Below are positions 1 to 6,534 of a stretch of DNA of 6,883 nucleotides, piece after piece. The DNA is from an uncultured Ignavibacteriota bacterium. Lineage in GTDB: Bacteria > Bacteroidota > Ignavibacteria > Tepidaquicellales > Tepidaquicellaceae. Below the pieces are notes generated by a model, which saw nothing but the letters and a program-made list of their open reading frames with translations, made no database searches and was not told where the DNA came from. Position numbers and translations under genes: made by a program. The stretch's first letter is position 1, and every line of letters starts with the position of its first letter. The stretch covers positions 1-6,883 of the forward strand of contig CALGII010000267.1 of the NCBI GenBank assembly GCA_937915485.1, in the 5' to 3' direction.

Positions 1-4
1 AAAA

Positions 5-1861
5 ATGAAAAAATTATTCTTTTACCTCGCAGTTTCGGCCGTCCTATTCACCGGCACTTTATATTCGCAGACCGGCTGGTTCACTCAGTACAGCGGGACA
101 AGCAATGCGTTAAGGGATGTGCAGTTCATAGATCAGAATACCGGGTGGATGGTTGGATGGTACACGATACTCCATACTTCAAACGGCGGCAATAACTGGG
201 TTCAGCAGTTGTCTTCAACCCACGGATTCACTGCAGTTCAGTTCATCAATTCACAGACGGGCTGGACATCCGGAGGCAGTGTTACAAATAATGTCTCATA
301 TATAGCAAAAACAACAAATGGCGGCGTCGTCTGGAATTCAGTGTTTAATTCCAGTATCGGTGCGGTTATGAAAACATATTTTATTAATCCGGATCTTGGA
401 TGGGGTGTAACATCCAAAGGGTATATACTGAAATCAACGGACGGCGGCTTGTCGTGGAGTACAATTTACATCAACACAGCGCGGACTTATACGTACTGCA
501 TTTTCGTTAATCAGAATACGGGATGGGTAACGGGCGACTCCGGAAATTTGCTGAAAACCACGGACGGCGGAAGCACGTGGAATACGCAGACCTGCAACAC
601 TTCAGAGAATTTGCTCGGTATGTATTTCCTCTCGCCTACTACAGGTTTCATTACCGCTATGGGAGGATTTGTATTTAAAACAACGAACGGGGGAGTAAAC
701 TGGATTAGCAAACCTACCGGTTCAACTTACAGACTCAATTCAATTATTTTTACAAACAGCAGTACGGGATGGGTTTCCGGAGGAGACCCGATATTAAATT
801 CCCCGTTCGCAGTATCGCAAATTTTAAGAACTAACGACGGAGGGGAATCCTGGTCTCCGCAATCAACGCCGACTTCTAATGGTGTTGCTTCAATATTCAT
901 GCTGAATTCCTCCACCGGCTGGGCAGCCTGCATGAACGGAACGATTCTTAAAACCACTACCGGCGGCTTGCCCATACCGGCGGCTCCGGTACTCGTCTAT
1001 CCGCCTAATAACTCGACCGATTTGCCGGTGAATTTAACTCTGCTGTGGAGTCCGTCATCAGGAGCGACTTCGTATAAAGTTCAAGTGTCAACCGTGGCAA
1101 ACTTCTATGTGATAACCGATTCAGCAACTGTTACGTCAAACCAATACCCCGTACCCGCGGGGAAACTCCAGCCCGGCTACACGTACTTCTGGAGAGTTAA
1201 AGCATCAAATTCTGTGGGCGCAAGCGACTGGTCAACAGTCTGGTGTTTCTCTACAGGACTCGTGCCTCAAGCCCCGATTCTGATTTCTCCGGTTAACGGT
1301 TTCATCGGAACATCAACGACGCCGGTTCTTGACTGGGACAGTCTGCCGGGAGTGTTGTCATACACGATTCAGATATCGACCGTGCCAAACTTTACTGTCT
1401 TTACGGATTCGGCGACCGTTCTTCTGAGCAAATACACCGTGCCTTCGGGAAAACTCAACCTGAACATAACTTATTTCTGGCGGGTCAACGCGAGGAATAA
1501 TTACGGCTCTGGACCGTGGTCGTCTGTCTGGAGTTTTACGCCTCAGCCGGTAAATATAAATCCTTCGGGAACAGGCTTACCCGTGAAAAATGAACTAATA
1601 GGTAATTATCCGAATCCGTTTAATCCGACCACAAAAATAAAGTTCAATGTAGGCAGCAGTAACGGAACCAAAATAAAGAATGTTACGATTGCAGTGTTCG
1701 ACGCATCGGGAAGAAGAGTGGATGTTCTTGTTGACGGCTTGCTTCCTGCGGGTAGTTACGAGATATTTTTCAACGGGGAAAAACTTTCGGGAGGAGTATA
1801 TTTCTGCAGGCTAATTATATCGGATTTCACTGAAACCAAGAAAATGGTATTACTCAAATGA
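5..1861 (+). CDS. Secreted seven-bladed Asp-box propeller protein with two Fn3 domains and a type IX secretion C-terminal sorting domain
   Basis: This is a 618-residue exported protein. Residues 1-21 form a signal peptide: MKK, a hydrophobic core, then LYS before Q22 as the likely cleavage point. Residues 23-321 hold seven YCF48/BNR-like repeats with a 'TGW' turn (48, 87, 133, 174, 215 as F, 256, 306) followed by an Asp-box '(T/S)(N/D)GGxxW' (58-65, 103-110, 144-151, 185-192, 226-233, 276-283, and 317-321 without the W). Two fibronectin III-like domains follow (327-417 and 423-513). Residues 531-618 match type A sorting domains of type IX secretion: NYPNPFNPTTKIKF at the start, GVYFCRL, then KKMVLLK at the end. 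By family it should cross the outer membrane and be anchored at the surface or released. No catalytic motif is visible; a binding or adhesive role is only an inference. The start has just four upstream bases in the window, so its ribosome site cannot be judged, but the signal peptide supports it. Confidence 0.9.
   Translation: MKKLFFYLAVSAVLFTGTLYSQTGWFTQYSGTSNALRDVQFIDQNTGWMVGWYTILHTSNGGNNWVQQLSSTHGFTAVQFINSQTGWTSGGSVTNNVSYIAKTTNGGVVWNSVFNSSIGAVMKTYFINPDLGWGVTSKGYILKSTDGGLSWSTIYINTARTYTYCIFVNQNTGWVTGDSGNLLKTTDGGSTWNTQTCNTSENLLGMYFLSPTTGFITAMGGFVFKTTNGGVNWISKPTGSTYRLNSIIFTNSSTGWVSGGDPILNSPFAVSQILRTNDGGESWSPQSTPTSNGVASIFMLNSSTGWAACMNGTILKTTTGGLPIPAAPVLVYPPNNSTDLPVNLTLLWSPSSGATSYKVQVSTVANFYVITDSATVTSNQYPVPAGKLQPGYTYFWRVKASNSVGASDWSTVWCFSTGLVPQAPILISPVNGFIGTSTTPVLDWDSLPGVLSYTIQISTVPNFTVFTDSATVLLSKYTVPSGKLNLNITYFWRVNARNNYGSGPWSSVWSFTPQPVNINPSGTGLPVKNELIGNYPNPFNPTTKIKFNVGSSNGTKIKNVTIAVFDASGRRVDVLVDGLLPAGSYEIFFNGEKLSGGVYFCRLIISDFTETKKMVLLK
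71..970 (+). repeat. Seven YCF48/Asp-box blade repeats within the secreted protein
   Basis: Seven degenerate coding repeats of roughly 40 codons encode the propeller blades. The most conserved DNA is the Asp-box, seen as variants of ac(a/g)(a/g)a(c/t)gg(c/g)gg followed a few codons later by tgg. Blades 2 and 6 are longer, with insertions after TGW. Blade 7 lacks its Asp-box tryptophan, and an orphan GWFTQYSGT segment at residues 24-32 has the form that normally follows an Asp-box. That suggests the ring is closed by the N-terminus supplying the missing strand. The repeats are diverged, so they do not look like recently expanded DNA. Confidence 0.8.
983..1543 (+). repeat. Tandem duplication of a fibronectin III-like domain, 288-base period
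   Basis: Two 91-residue domains (327-417 and 423-513) align without gaps at an offset of exactly 96 residues. Shared landmarks are STVxNF (362/458), TDSATV (371/467), YFWRVxAxN (394/490) and VWxF (412/508). Similarity is also visible in the DNA, for example around 'aaccgtg.caaactt' and 'gattc.gc.ac.gtt'. The units look like spacers or binding modules between the propeller and the sorting domain. The similarity points to a domain duplication within this gene or its ancestor. Confidence 0.8.
1595..1858 (+). other. Type IX secretion C-terminal sorting domain (type A) coding segment
   Basis: Codons 531-618 encode the C-terminal signal. It holds NYPNPFNP (534-541), a beta-rich core with VFDASGRRVDVLVDG (564-578), GSYEIFFNG (583-591), SGGVYFCRL (595-603), and a basic end, KKMVLLK. 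Cargo of the type IX system keeps this order of motifs near the C-terminus, and the PorU-type sortase normally removes the domain after export. No type IX machinery gene lies in the window, so the route is inferred from the domain alone. Confidence 0.85.
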
Positions 1862-1880
1862 TGCCTTCGTTTCGTTATAG

Positions 1881-1905
1881 CATGATTTATAAATTGTGAA
1901 TCATG
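1881..1905 (+). terminator. Possible weak terminator hairpin after the secreted-protein gene
   Basis: Inverted repeat 1881-1890 / 1896-1905 pairs catgatttat with gtgaatcatg: eight Watson-Crick pairs and two G·U pairs around a 5-base loop (aaatt). It starts 20 bases after the stop codon and is followed by a T-rich run (tgattgttttct). The stem is AT-rich, so termination would be weak. The 7-base exact outer arms (catgatt/aatcatg) could instead be an operator for folC. Confidence 0.35.
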
Positions 1906-1908
1906 TGA

Positions 1909-1943
1909 TTGTTTTCTGCTTTTAACATGAGATAGTATTTTTG
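1909..1943 (+). promoter_or_regulatory. Candidate promoter for the folC-HAD-acpS operon
   Basis: TATTTTTG at 1936-1943 fits the Bacteroidota -7 consensus TAnnTTTG, with a TTG at 1909-1911 as a rather distant upstream element. The same stretch can be read as a sigma70 promoter, TTGTTT (1909-1914), 18 bases, TAGTAT (1933-1938). In either reading transcription would begin only a few bases before the ATG at 1955. It is the only plausible promoter in the gap before this operon, but AT-rich DNA yields such matches by chance. Confidence 0.3.
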
Positions 1944-1954
1944 TAATTTCTTTG

Positions 1955-3244
1955 ATGAAATTCAAGAATTATAAAGACTGCATTGATTATCTCTTCGGTC
2001 TCGAACGCTCCGGAATAAAGTACGACTTAAAGAACATAAAAAAACTGTCCGCACTGACAGGCAATCCGCATAAGAATTTCAGGTCAATACACGTCGCGGG
2101 AACGAACGGCAAGGGCTCGACAGCCTCGATTATAAGTTCCGCCCTTACAGAAAAAGGATTTCGTACCGGGCTCTACACATCCCCTCACATCAAGGACTTC
2201 CGCGAGAGAATACGGATAAACGGCAGGATGATTCCAAAAGATTACGTTGTTTCATTCACGGAAAAGTATTTCAGGGATATCGAAAAAATCATTCCGAGTT
2301 TTTTCGAAGTCACTACGGCAATGGCGTTCAAGTATTTCTCCGATAACGGCGTCGATTTAGCGGTTATCGAATGCGGTCTCGGAGGAAGGCTTGACTCTAC
2401 CAACATTATCACTCCTCTCGTGTCAGTAATCACGAGCGTATCGATTGACCACACGGAATACCTCGGCGGTACATTGAAAGACATTACGTTTGAAAAAGCG
2501 GGCATAGTCAAGAAGAATGTTCCCTGCGTTATCGGAAAACTAAAGCCGGAAGCAATAAAGCAAATAAGGATATACTGCAAAGAAAGGAAATCCCCGCTGA
2601 CAGAGTCGCAGAAAAAAGTCAGAATCAGAGCGAGAGAACCTTTAGCGGAGGCACGGATATTCGACGTGAAGTCCGGACACTATTCGCTCCGTAACCTGCG
2701 TCTTCCTCTTTCGGGTGATTACCAGAGAATCAATCTTGCGACCGCGTTCGGCGTATTCGACGCGCTTGTTACAAGTCGTAAAATACGATTCGCGGAAAAT
2801 GAACTCCGGCGCGGGTTTGAGAGCATTGCTAAAAACACCGGATTCGATTACAGATTTAAAATACTCGGGACGAATCCGCTCGTTGTATTTGACGTATCAC
2901 ACAATACCGAAGGCATTAGATTTTTAAAACGAACGCTCGCCGCGTACAGGTATCGTAAACTCTTCATAATATTCGGGATGATGTCTGACAAGGAATACAA
3001 AAAGTGCATTAATGAATTGGAAAAGTTGAAAGGATTTCTGATATTGACTAAACCCGGTTACAAACGCTCCGCCGAACCCGAAATGTTGATGAAAGCGGTT
3101 AAGAACAAGTCCCGCGCCGCAATAATGAAAAACGCTTCTGAAGCGTACGCGTTCGCCGCGTCGAAGGCGGGCAAGAATGATATGATACTCGTTACGGGTT
3201 CCTTTTTTCTGTTAAGCGATATTTTGAAAACGAAAAAATTCTGA
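1955..3244 (+). CDS. folC: Bifunctional folylpolyglutamate synthase / dihydrofolate synthase
   Basis: FolC is a cytoplasmic Mur-ligase-family enzyme. It joins glutamate to dihydropteroate and lengthens the glutamate tail of folates, using ATP. The 429-residue length is normal for bacterial FolC. Visible motifs in order are the P-loop VAGTNGKGST (47-56), TSPH (75-78), FFEVTTAMAF (116-125), ECGLGGRLDSTN (139-150) and SIDHTEYLGGT (163-173). FEKAGIVK (179-186) holds the lysine expected to be carbamylated. They are followed by DYQRINLATA (255-264), VFDVSHNTEG (311-320, the C-terminal DxxHN motif), FGMMSDKE (340-347) and LVTGSFFLLSDI (412-423). I chose the ATG at 1955 over an in-frame TTG directly before it, because ATG is the commoner start and adds nothing unexplained. 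There is no Shine-Dalgarno sequence upstream. It is the first gene of a tight operon with the HAD gene 2 bases downstream. Whether both activities are present cannot be read from the sequence. Confidence 0.95.
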   Translation: MKFKNYKDCIDYLFGLERSGIKYDLKNIKKLSALTGNPHKNFRSIHVAGTNGKGSTASIISSALTEKGFRTGLYTSPHIKDFRERIRINGRMIPKDYVVSFTEKYFRDIEKIIPSFFEVTTAMAFKYFSDNGVDLAVIECGLGGRLDSTNIITPLVSVITSVSIDHTEYLGGTLKDITFEKAGIVKKNVPCVIGKLKPEAIKQIRIYCKERKSPLTESQKKVRIRAREPLAEARIFDVKSGHYSLRNLRLPLSGDYQRINLATAFGVFDALVTSRKIRFAENELRRGFESIAKNTGFDYRFKILGTNPLVVFDVSHNTEGIRFLKRTLAAYRYRKLFIIFGMMSDKEYKKCINELEKLKGFLILTKPGYKRSAEPEMLMKAVKNKSRAAIMKNASEAYAFAASKAGKNDMILVTGSFFLLSDILKTKKF

Positions 3245-3246
3245 AA

Positions 3247-3933
3247 ATGATAAAGGCAATAATATTTGATCTCGATAACACTCTTGTTGATTTCATGCTG
3301 ATGAAAGAGCGCGCGATAGACGCGGCGGTTATCGCTATGATAGATTCCGGGCTGAAACTCTCGCAAGATGAAGCGAAGTCGAAAATCGAAGCCATATACA
3401 AGCGCGAAGGAATCGAATACCAGCAGGTGTTCGATGAGTTCCTGATTGACGAGTTCGGAGCGATTGACAACAAGATGATTTCGGCGGGAATAGTTGCATA
3501 CAGGACGGCGCGCGAAGCGGCGTTAAAGCCGTATCCCGGAGTATTTCCGACACTGATTGAACTTATTAAGATGGGGATTAAACTCGCCGTGGTATCGGAC
3601 GCCCCTTCGAGAGAAGCGTGGCTGAGGCTTTCTTACCTAAATTTCCATCACCTGTTCGACGTCATTGTTACGTTCGACGATACGGGTGAAAGAAAGCCGT
3701 CTCCCGTTCCGTTCAACCTCGCGCTCGAACGCCTGAACCTGAAAGCGGCTGAATGCCTTATGATAGGGGATTGGGCGGAACGCGACGTCGTCGGAGCGAA
3801 AGCAGTTGGAATGAAAACAGTGTTCGCAAGATACGGCGACACGTTCGACACTGTTCATCCCGGGTCGGATTACGACATAAACTCAATAACCGAATTAATA
3901 AACATCGTGAAAAAGGAGAATCAAATTTTATGA
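3247..3933 (+). CDS. HAD-superfamily hydrolase (subfamily IA phosphatase), substrate unknown
   Basis: This 228-residue cytoplasmic protein has all four HAD motifs. Motif I is DLDNT (8-12, with nucleophile D8 and acid D10). Motif II is VVSDA (115-119, S117). Motif III is the lysine of ERKPSP (K150). Motif IV is GDWAERD (174-180, D175 and D180). Residues 15-90 are helical, as expected of a C1-type cap. The overall pattern, including 'AYRTAREAALKPYPGV' and 'GAKAVGMKTVFARYG', resembles the HAD group related to phosphoglycolate phosphatase and archaeal TIGR02253-type hydrolases; I recognise this from memory, not a search. The substrate is therefore a small phosphate ester or pyrophosphate of unknown identity. 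The gene starts 2 bases after folC with no clear ribosome site, which suggests translational coupling, and its stop overlaps the acpS start. A role in folate synthesis is possible from context but unproven. Confidence 0.9.
   Translation: MIKAIIFDLDNTLVDFMLMKERAIDAAVIAMIDSGLKLSQDEAKSKIEAIYKREGIEYQQVFDEFLIDEFGAIDNKMISAGIVAYRTAREAALKPYPGVFPTLIELIKMGIKLAVVSDAPSREAWLRLSYLNFHHLFDVIVTFDDTGERKPSPVPFNLALERLNLKAAECLMIGDWAERDVVGAKAVGMKTVFARYGDTFDTVHPGSDYDINSITELINIVKKENQIL
3913..3918 (+). promoter_or_regulatory. Ribosome binding site of acpS
   Basis: AAGGAG lies inside the 3' end of the HAD gene, 11 bases before the ATG at 3930. It is the clearest Shine-Dalgarno sequence on this strand. It fixes the acpS start within the ATGA overlap and rules out the longer upstream reading of the same frame. 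Confidence 0.7.
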
Positions 3934-4298
3934 TAATCGGAGTCGGCATAGACATAATAGACATAAAGAGAATCAAGTCGATAATGGAAAAGTTCGGCGA
4001 TAAGTTTTACGAAAAGATACTTACCGAAAAGGAAATCGCTTACTGCAAATCCTTCAAAGCAAAACCGGAGCCGCATTTCGCGGGACGCTTCGCGTCTAAG
4101 GAAGCATACTCGAAATCAATAGGAACAGGTATCTCGAAAGATTTCAGGTGGAAAGATATTGAAATTCTGAACGATGAAAGAGGCAAGCCGTACATACATC
4201 ATCTGGCTGAGAACGAATACTCTAAGTACAGGTTTCACATTTCAATTTCGCATACTGACGAATACGCTACAGCAGTAGTGGTCTGCGAAACTAATTGA
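3930..4298 (+). CDS. acpS: Holo-[acyl-carrier-protein] synthase
   Basis: AcpS transfers the 4'-phosphopantetheine arm from coenzyme A to a serine of apo-acyl carrier protein, activating it for fatty acid synthesis. The 122-residue length is that of the small trimeric AcpS type. The signatures are complete: GVGIDIIDIKRI (4-15, with metal-binding D8 and R14), AGRFASKEAYSK (51-62, with metal-binding E58 and K62), GKP (85-87) and ISISHTDEYATAVV (104-117, SHTxxxA). The start overlaps the HAD stop by four bases (ATGA) and has a good ribosome site. The same frame is open upstream to 3753, but that part lies within the HAD gene and has no AcpS similarity. The 3' end overlaps the opposing rel gene by 8 bases, and a terminator hairpin begins in its stop codon. 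Confidence 0.95.
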   Translation: MIIGVGIDIIDIKRIKSIMEKFGDKFYEKILTEKEIAYCKSFKAKPEPHFAGRFASKEAYSKSIGTGISKDFRWKDIEILNDERGKPYIHHLAENEYSKYRFHISISHTDEYATAVVVCETN

Positions 4299-6519
4299 CG
4301 CGCGCCGCGCTGAATATCCCTTCGTGCGCGTTTATTTTTTCGATTACCGCGTTCAACTGAGATAGATTTTCAACAACGACTATGAGCGTGCCTTCGAACA
4401 TCGAGCCTTTCGTCAGAATGTTGACGCTCTTTATGTTGAGTTTGAAGTTTCTTGAGAGAGTTTCAGTTACGTCATTCAGAATACCGGGTTTGTCCTCGCC
4501 GATTATCTTTATTCCGCCCATGAACTCTCCGCCCTGCGTTTCGCTCCAGTTAATTTCGATTATCCTGTCGGGTTCGAGAAGATAAAGATTAATAATATTG
4601 TTGCAGTTTTTCCTGTGTATTTTTATCCCTTCGGTCTGCGTGACGTATCCGATAACGTCGTCGCCGGGTATCGGATTGCAGCACTTCGCGTAACTGTATT
4701 TGATTCCCTGAATGCTCGTCTTCGAGCCGTTCGTACCGATTGTTATATCCTTCGTCGTGTCGTGAGTCTCTTTCCTGAACCTGTCAACGGATTCCTGCTC
4801 GCGGGCTTCCGCGGCGGCGGCGCTTTCTTCCATAGACGCTGCTTCAATCTGCTGAAGTTTCGTCTTGTCCGTAAGGAATTCAATAACCTCGTCGGCTTTT
4901 TCGGGTTCCGCGCCAATCTCAAAATAAAATTTCTGAAGGTCTCTGTATTTTATCCTCTGCACGACTTTCAGGAGTGAATCTTCGTTAACGTGAAGTTTGT
5001 GCTTCTTGAGTTTCTTCTCAAAGTGTTCGCGGCCGTCCGCGATTAGTTTTCTTCTTTCGGAATTGAAGTAACGCTTGATGTCCGAGCGGGCTTTCGGCGT
5101 CACGACGAACTTTTCCCAGTCGCGTTTCGGCTTCTGAGTCTTCGATGTAATAATTTCAACCTGATTGCCGCTCTTAAGACGCGTGTCGAGCGGAACGATT
5201 TTTCCGTTCACCTTAGCGCCGATGCATCTCATTCCGACTTCGGTGTGTATCTCGAATGCGAAATCGACAGGCGTAGCGCCTGAAGGAAGTATCTTCAGGT
5301 CTCCTTTCGGAGTGAAGCAGTAAATTTCATTCTGGAAAAGTTCGAGTTTGAAATTCTCGATTAACTGACCCGTCGTGAGTTCGTCCTTTGCCGCGTTCTC
5401 GAATGTCTCGCGTATGTTCTTCATCCACTCTTCGATTTTCCTGTCGTTGATGTTGAAGTTCTCCTTGTACTTCCAGTGAGCGGCGACGCCCTTTTCGGCA
5501 ATCTCGTGCATTTCCTTCGTTCGAATCTGTACTTCGACGCGGTGTCCTTCCTTGCTCATTACGGTCGTGTGAATTGACTGGTAGCCGTTTTGCTTCGGAA
5601 CGGAAATGAAGTTCCTGAATCTTTCGGGAATCGGAACGTAAATCTGTGAGACAATTCCGTAAACGAGGTAACAGTCATACTTGTTCGTCGTGTCGAGTAT
5701 CACGCGCACGGCGAGCAGGTCGTATATCTCCTCGAATCCTTTTTCTCTCTTTAATAGTTTCTGATAAATGCTGTATATGTGCTTCGCGCGCGAATAGATT
5801 TCGTACTTGAAGTTCTCCTTGTCGAGGTCAGCTTTAATGGGCTCTATGAATTTCTTCAGGAACCTCTCGCGTTCGCGTTTCTTTTCCTTTATGTGCGCGG
5901 CGATTCTGTCGTACTCCTTCCTGTTGAGATATTTGAAGGATAGGTCCTCGAGTTCGCTCTTTAATATCGAAAGTCCGAACCTGTGAGCAAGCGGCGCGTA
6001 GATGTCGAGAGTCTCCTGAGCCATACGCAATTGCCTCGCGCTCGAAAGGAATTCGAGTGTCCTCAGATTGTGAAGCCTGTCCGCGAACTTTATCAGCATA
6101 ACTCTCAGGTCAGATGTCATCGAGAGAAGCATCTTCTTGTACGACTCAATCTGTTTGAGTTCGTAATTTTCGGTAAGACCTTCAATCTGCGTAGCGCCGT
6201 CCACAATTTCAGCGACCGTGTCGCCGAACTCCGCTTTGATATCCTTTATGGTGAACATCGTGTCTTCTACAACGTCGTGAAGTAGCGCGGCTGCTATCGT
6301 GGTGTCGTCAATCGGAATTTCTTTCGCGAGAATGAGAGCAACCTCATACGGGTGCGTGAAATAAGGCTCGCCCGATTCGCGCTTGTCGTTCTTGTGCGCG
6401 TCGAGCGCGAAACGGAAAGCGTTAGAAATCAACTTGTCATTGACTCGTTTCGCCGAAAGACTTATCCTGGCGCTGCCGATGAGTTCGTCAAGTTTCTTCT
6501 TATAGAAATTGCTCAGCAT
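4291..6519 (-). CDS. rel: Bifunctional (p)ppGpp synthetase/hydrolase (long RelA/SpoT homologue)
   Basis: Rel makes (p)ppGpp from ATP and GTP/GDP on starvation and hydrolyses it afterwards, setting the stringent response in the cytoplasm and on ribosomes. The 742-residue protein is full length. The HD hydrolase domain is intact: R47, H56 (FTHP), HDVVEDT (81-87) and KFADRLHNLRTL (144-155). The synthetase domain is intact too: EIYDLLAVRV (264-273, D267), RFRNFISVPKQNGYQSIHTTV (300-320) and VEVQIRTKEMHEIAEKGVAAHW (328-349, E329). A TGS domain follows (398-459), then a helical region rich in charge and alanine (about 460-590), a conserved-cysteine zinc-finger-like domain (AKCCNPIPGD, C613, C614, H635, C639) and an ACT domain (667-742). 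Both active sites look functional, as expected where one Rel does both jobs. The ATG at 6519 has AAGGAAA just upstream. It lies 15 bases after upp and is probably co-transcribed with it; its end overlaps acpS by 8 bases, with stop TAG. Confidence 0.96.
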   Translation of the reverse strand: MLSNFYKKKLDELIGSARISLSAKRVNDKLISNAFRFALDAHKNDKRESGEPYFTHPYEVALILAKEIPIDDTTIAAALLHDVVEDTMFTIKDIKAEFGDTVAEIVDGATQIEGLTENYELKQIESYKKMLLSMTSDLRVMLIKFADRLHNLRTLEFLSSARQLRMAQETLDIYAPLAHRFGLSILKSELEDLSFKYLNRKEYDRIAAHIKEKKRERERFLKKFIEPIKADLDKENFKYEIYSRAKHIYSIYQKLLKREKGFEEIYDLLAVRVILDTTNKYDCYLVYGIVSQIYVPIPERFRNFISVPKQNGYQSIHTTVMSKEGHRVEVQIRTKEMHEIAEKGVAAHWKYKENFNINDRKIEEWMKNIRETFENAAKDELTTGQLIENFKLELFQNEIYCFTPKGDLKILPSGATPVDFAFEIHTEVGMRCIGAKVNGKIVPLDTRLKSGNQVEIITSKTQKPKRDWEKFVVTPKARSDIKRYFNSERRKLIADGREHFEKKLKKHKLHVNEDSLLKVVQRIKYRDLQKFYFEIGAEPEKADEVIEFLTDKTKLQQIEAASMEESAAAAEAREQESVDRFRKETHDTTKDITIGTNGSKTSIQGIKYSYAKCCNPIPGDDVIGYVTQTEGIKIHRKNCNNIINLYLLEPDRIIEINWSETQGGEFMGGIKIIGEDKPGILNDVTETLSRNFKLNIKSVNILTKGSMFEGTLIVVVENLSQLNAVIEKINAHEGIFSAARVN
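4298..4340 (+). terminator. Rho-independent terminator of the folC-HAD-acpS operon, embedded in the 3' end of rel
   Basis: The stem ACGCGCGC (4298-4305) pairs with GTGCGCGT (4324-4331): seven Watson-Crick pairs and one G·T. The 18-base loop can add a short gaa/ttc stem. TTTATTTTTT follows directly (4331-4340). The shape is classic for the + strand. The first stem base is the last base of the acpS stop codon, and the whole element is also coding sequence for the end of rel on the other strand. Read in the rel direction the hairpin is followed by caattagtttcg, which is not a proper T-tract. Confidence 0.65.
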
Positions 6520-6522
6520 TCG

Positions 6523-6529
6523 TTTCCTT
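6523..6529 (-). promoter_or_regulatory. Ribosome binding site of rel
   Basis: Read on the minus strand, AAGGAAA lies three bases before the rel ATG, with the AAGGA core five bases away. It sits in the 15-base gap after the upp stop codon. It supports the chosen start and separate initiation of rel within the upp-rel transcript. Confidence 0.7.
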
Positions 6530-6534
6530 AAAAA

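Noticed and set aside
1952..1954. TTG as the folC start
   Set aside because: An ATG follows immediately in frame; the TTG adds one residue and has no better ribosome site.
2242..2580. Antisense open frame of 112 codons within folC
   Set aside because: It lies opposite conserved FolC motifs, shows no recognisable domain, and is the usual shadow of a strongly coding strand. The same applies to the antisense frames at 511-975, 3058-3553 and 3637-3976.
3753..4298. A longer 181-residue reading of the acpS frame starting inside the HAD gene
   Set aside because: The extra 59 residues lie over intact HAD coding sequence including motif IV, have no AcpS similarity, and the good AAGGAG site points to the ATG at 3930.
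4615..4977. Plus-strand open frame of 120 codons opposite rel
   Set aside because: It is opposite the Rel cysteine-rich and helical regions, whose motifs are intact; its translation shows no family resemblance and no ribosome site stands out. The frames at 4382-4585, 5983-6285 and 6614-6844 were rejected likewise.
3930..6519. A direct functional link between AcpS and Rel through acyl carrier protein binding to the Rel TGS domain
   Set aside because: That interaction is known for SpoT in gamma-proteobacteria and was reported not to hold for single bifunctional Rel proteins; the genes are convergent, not co-transcribed, so adjacency alone is poor support.
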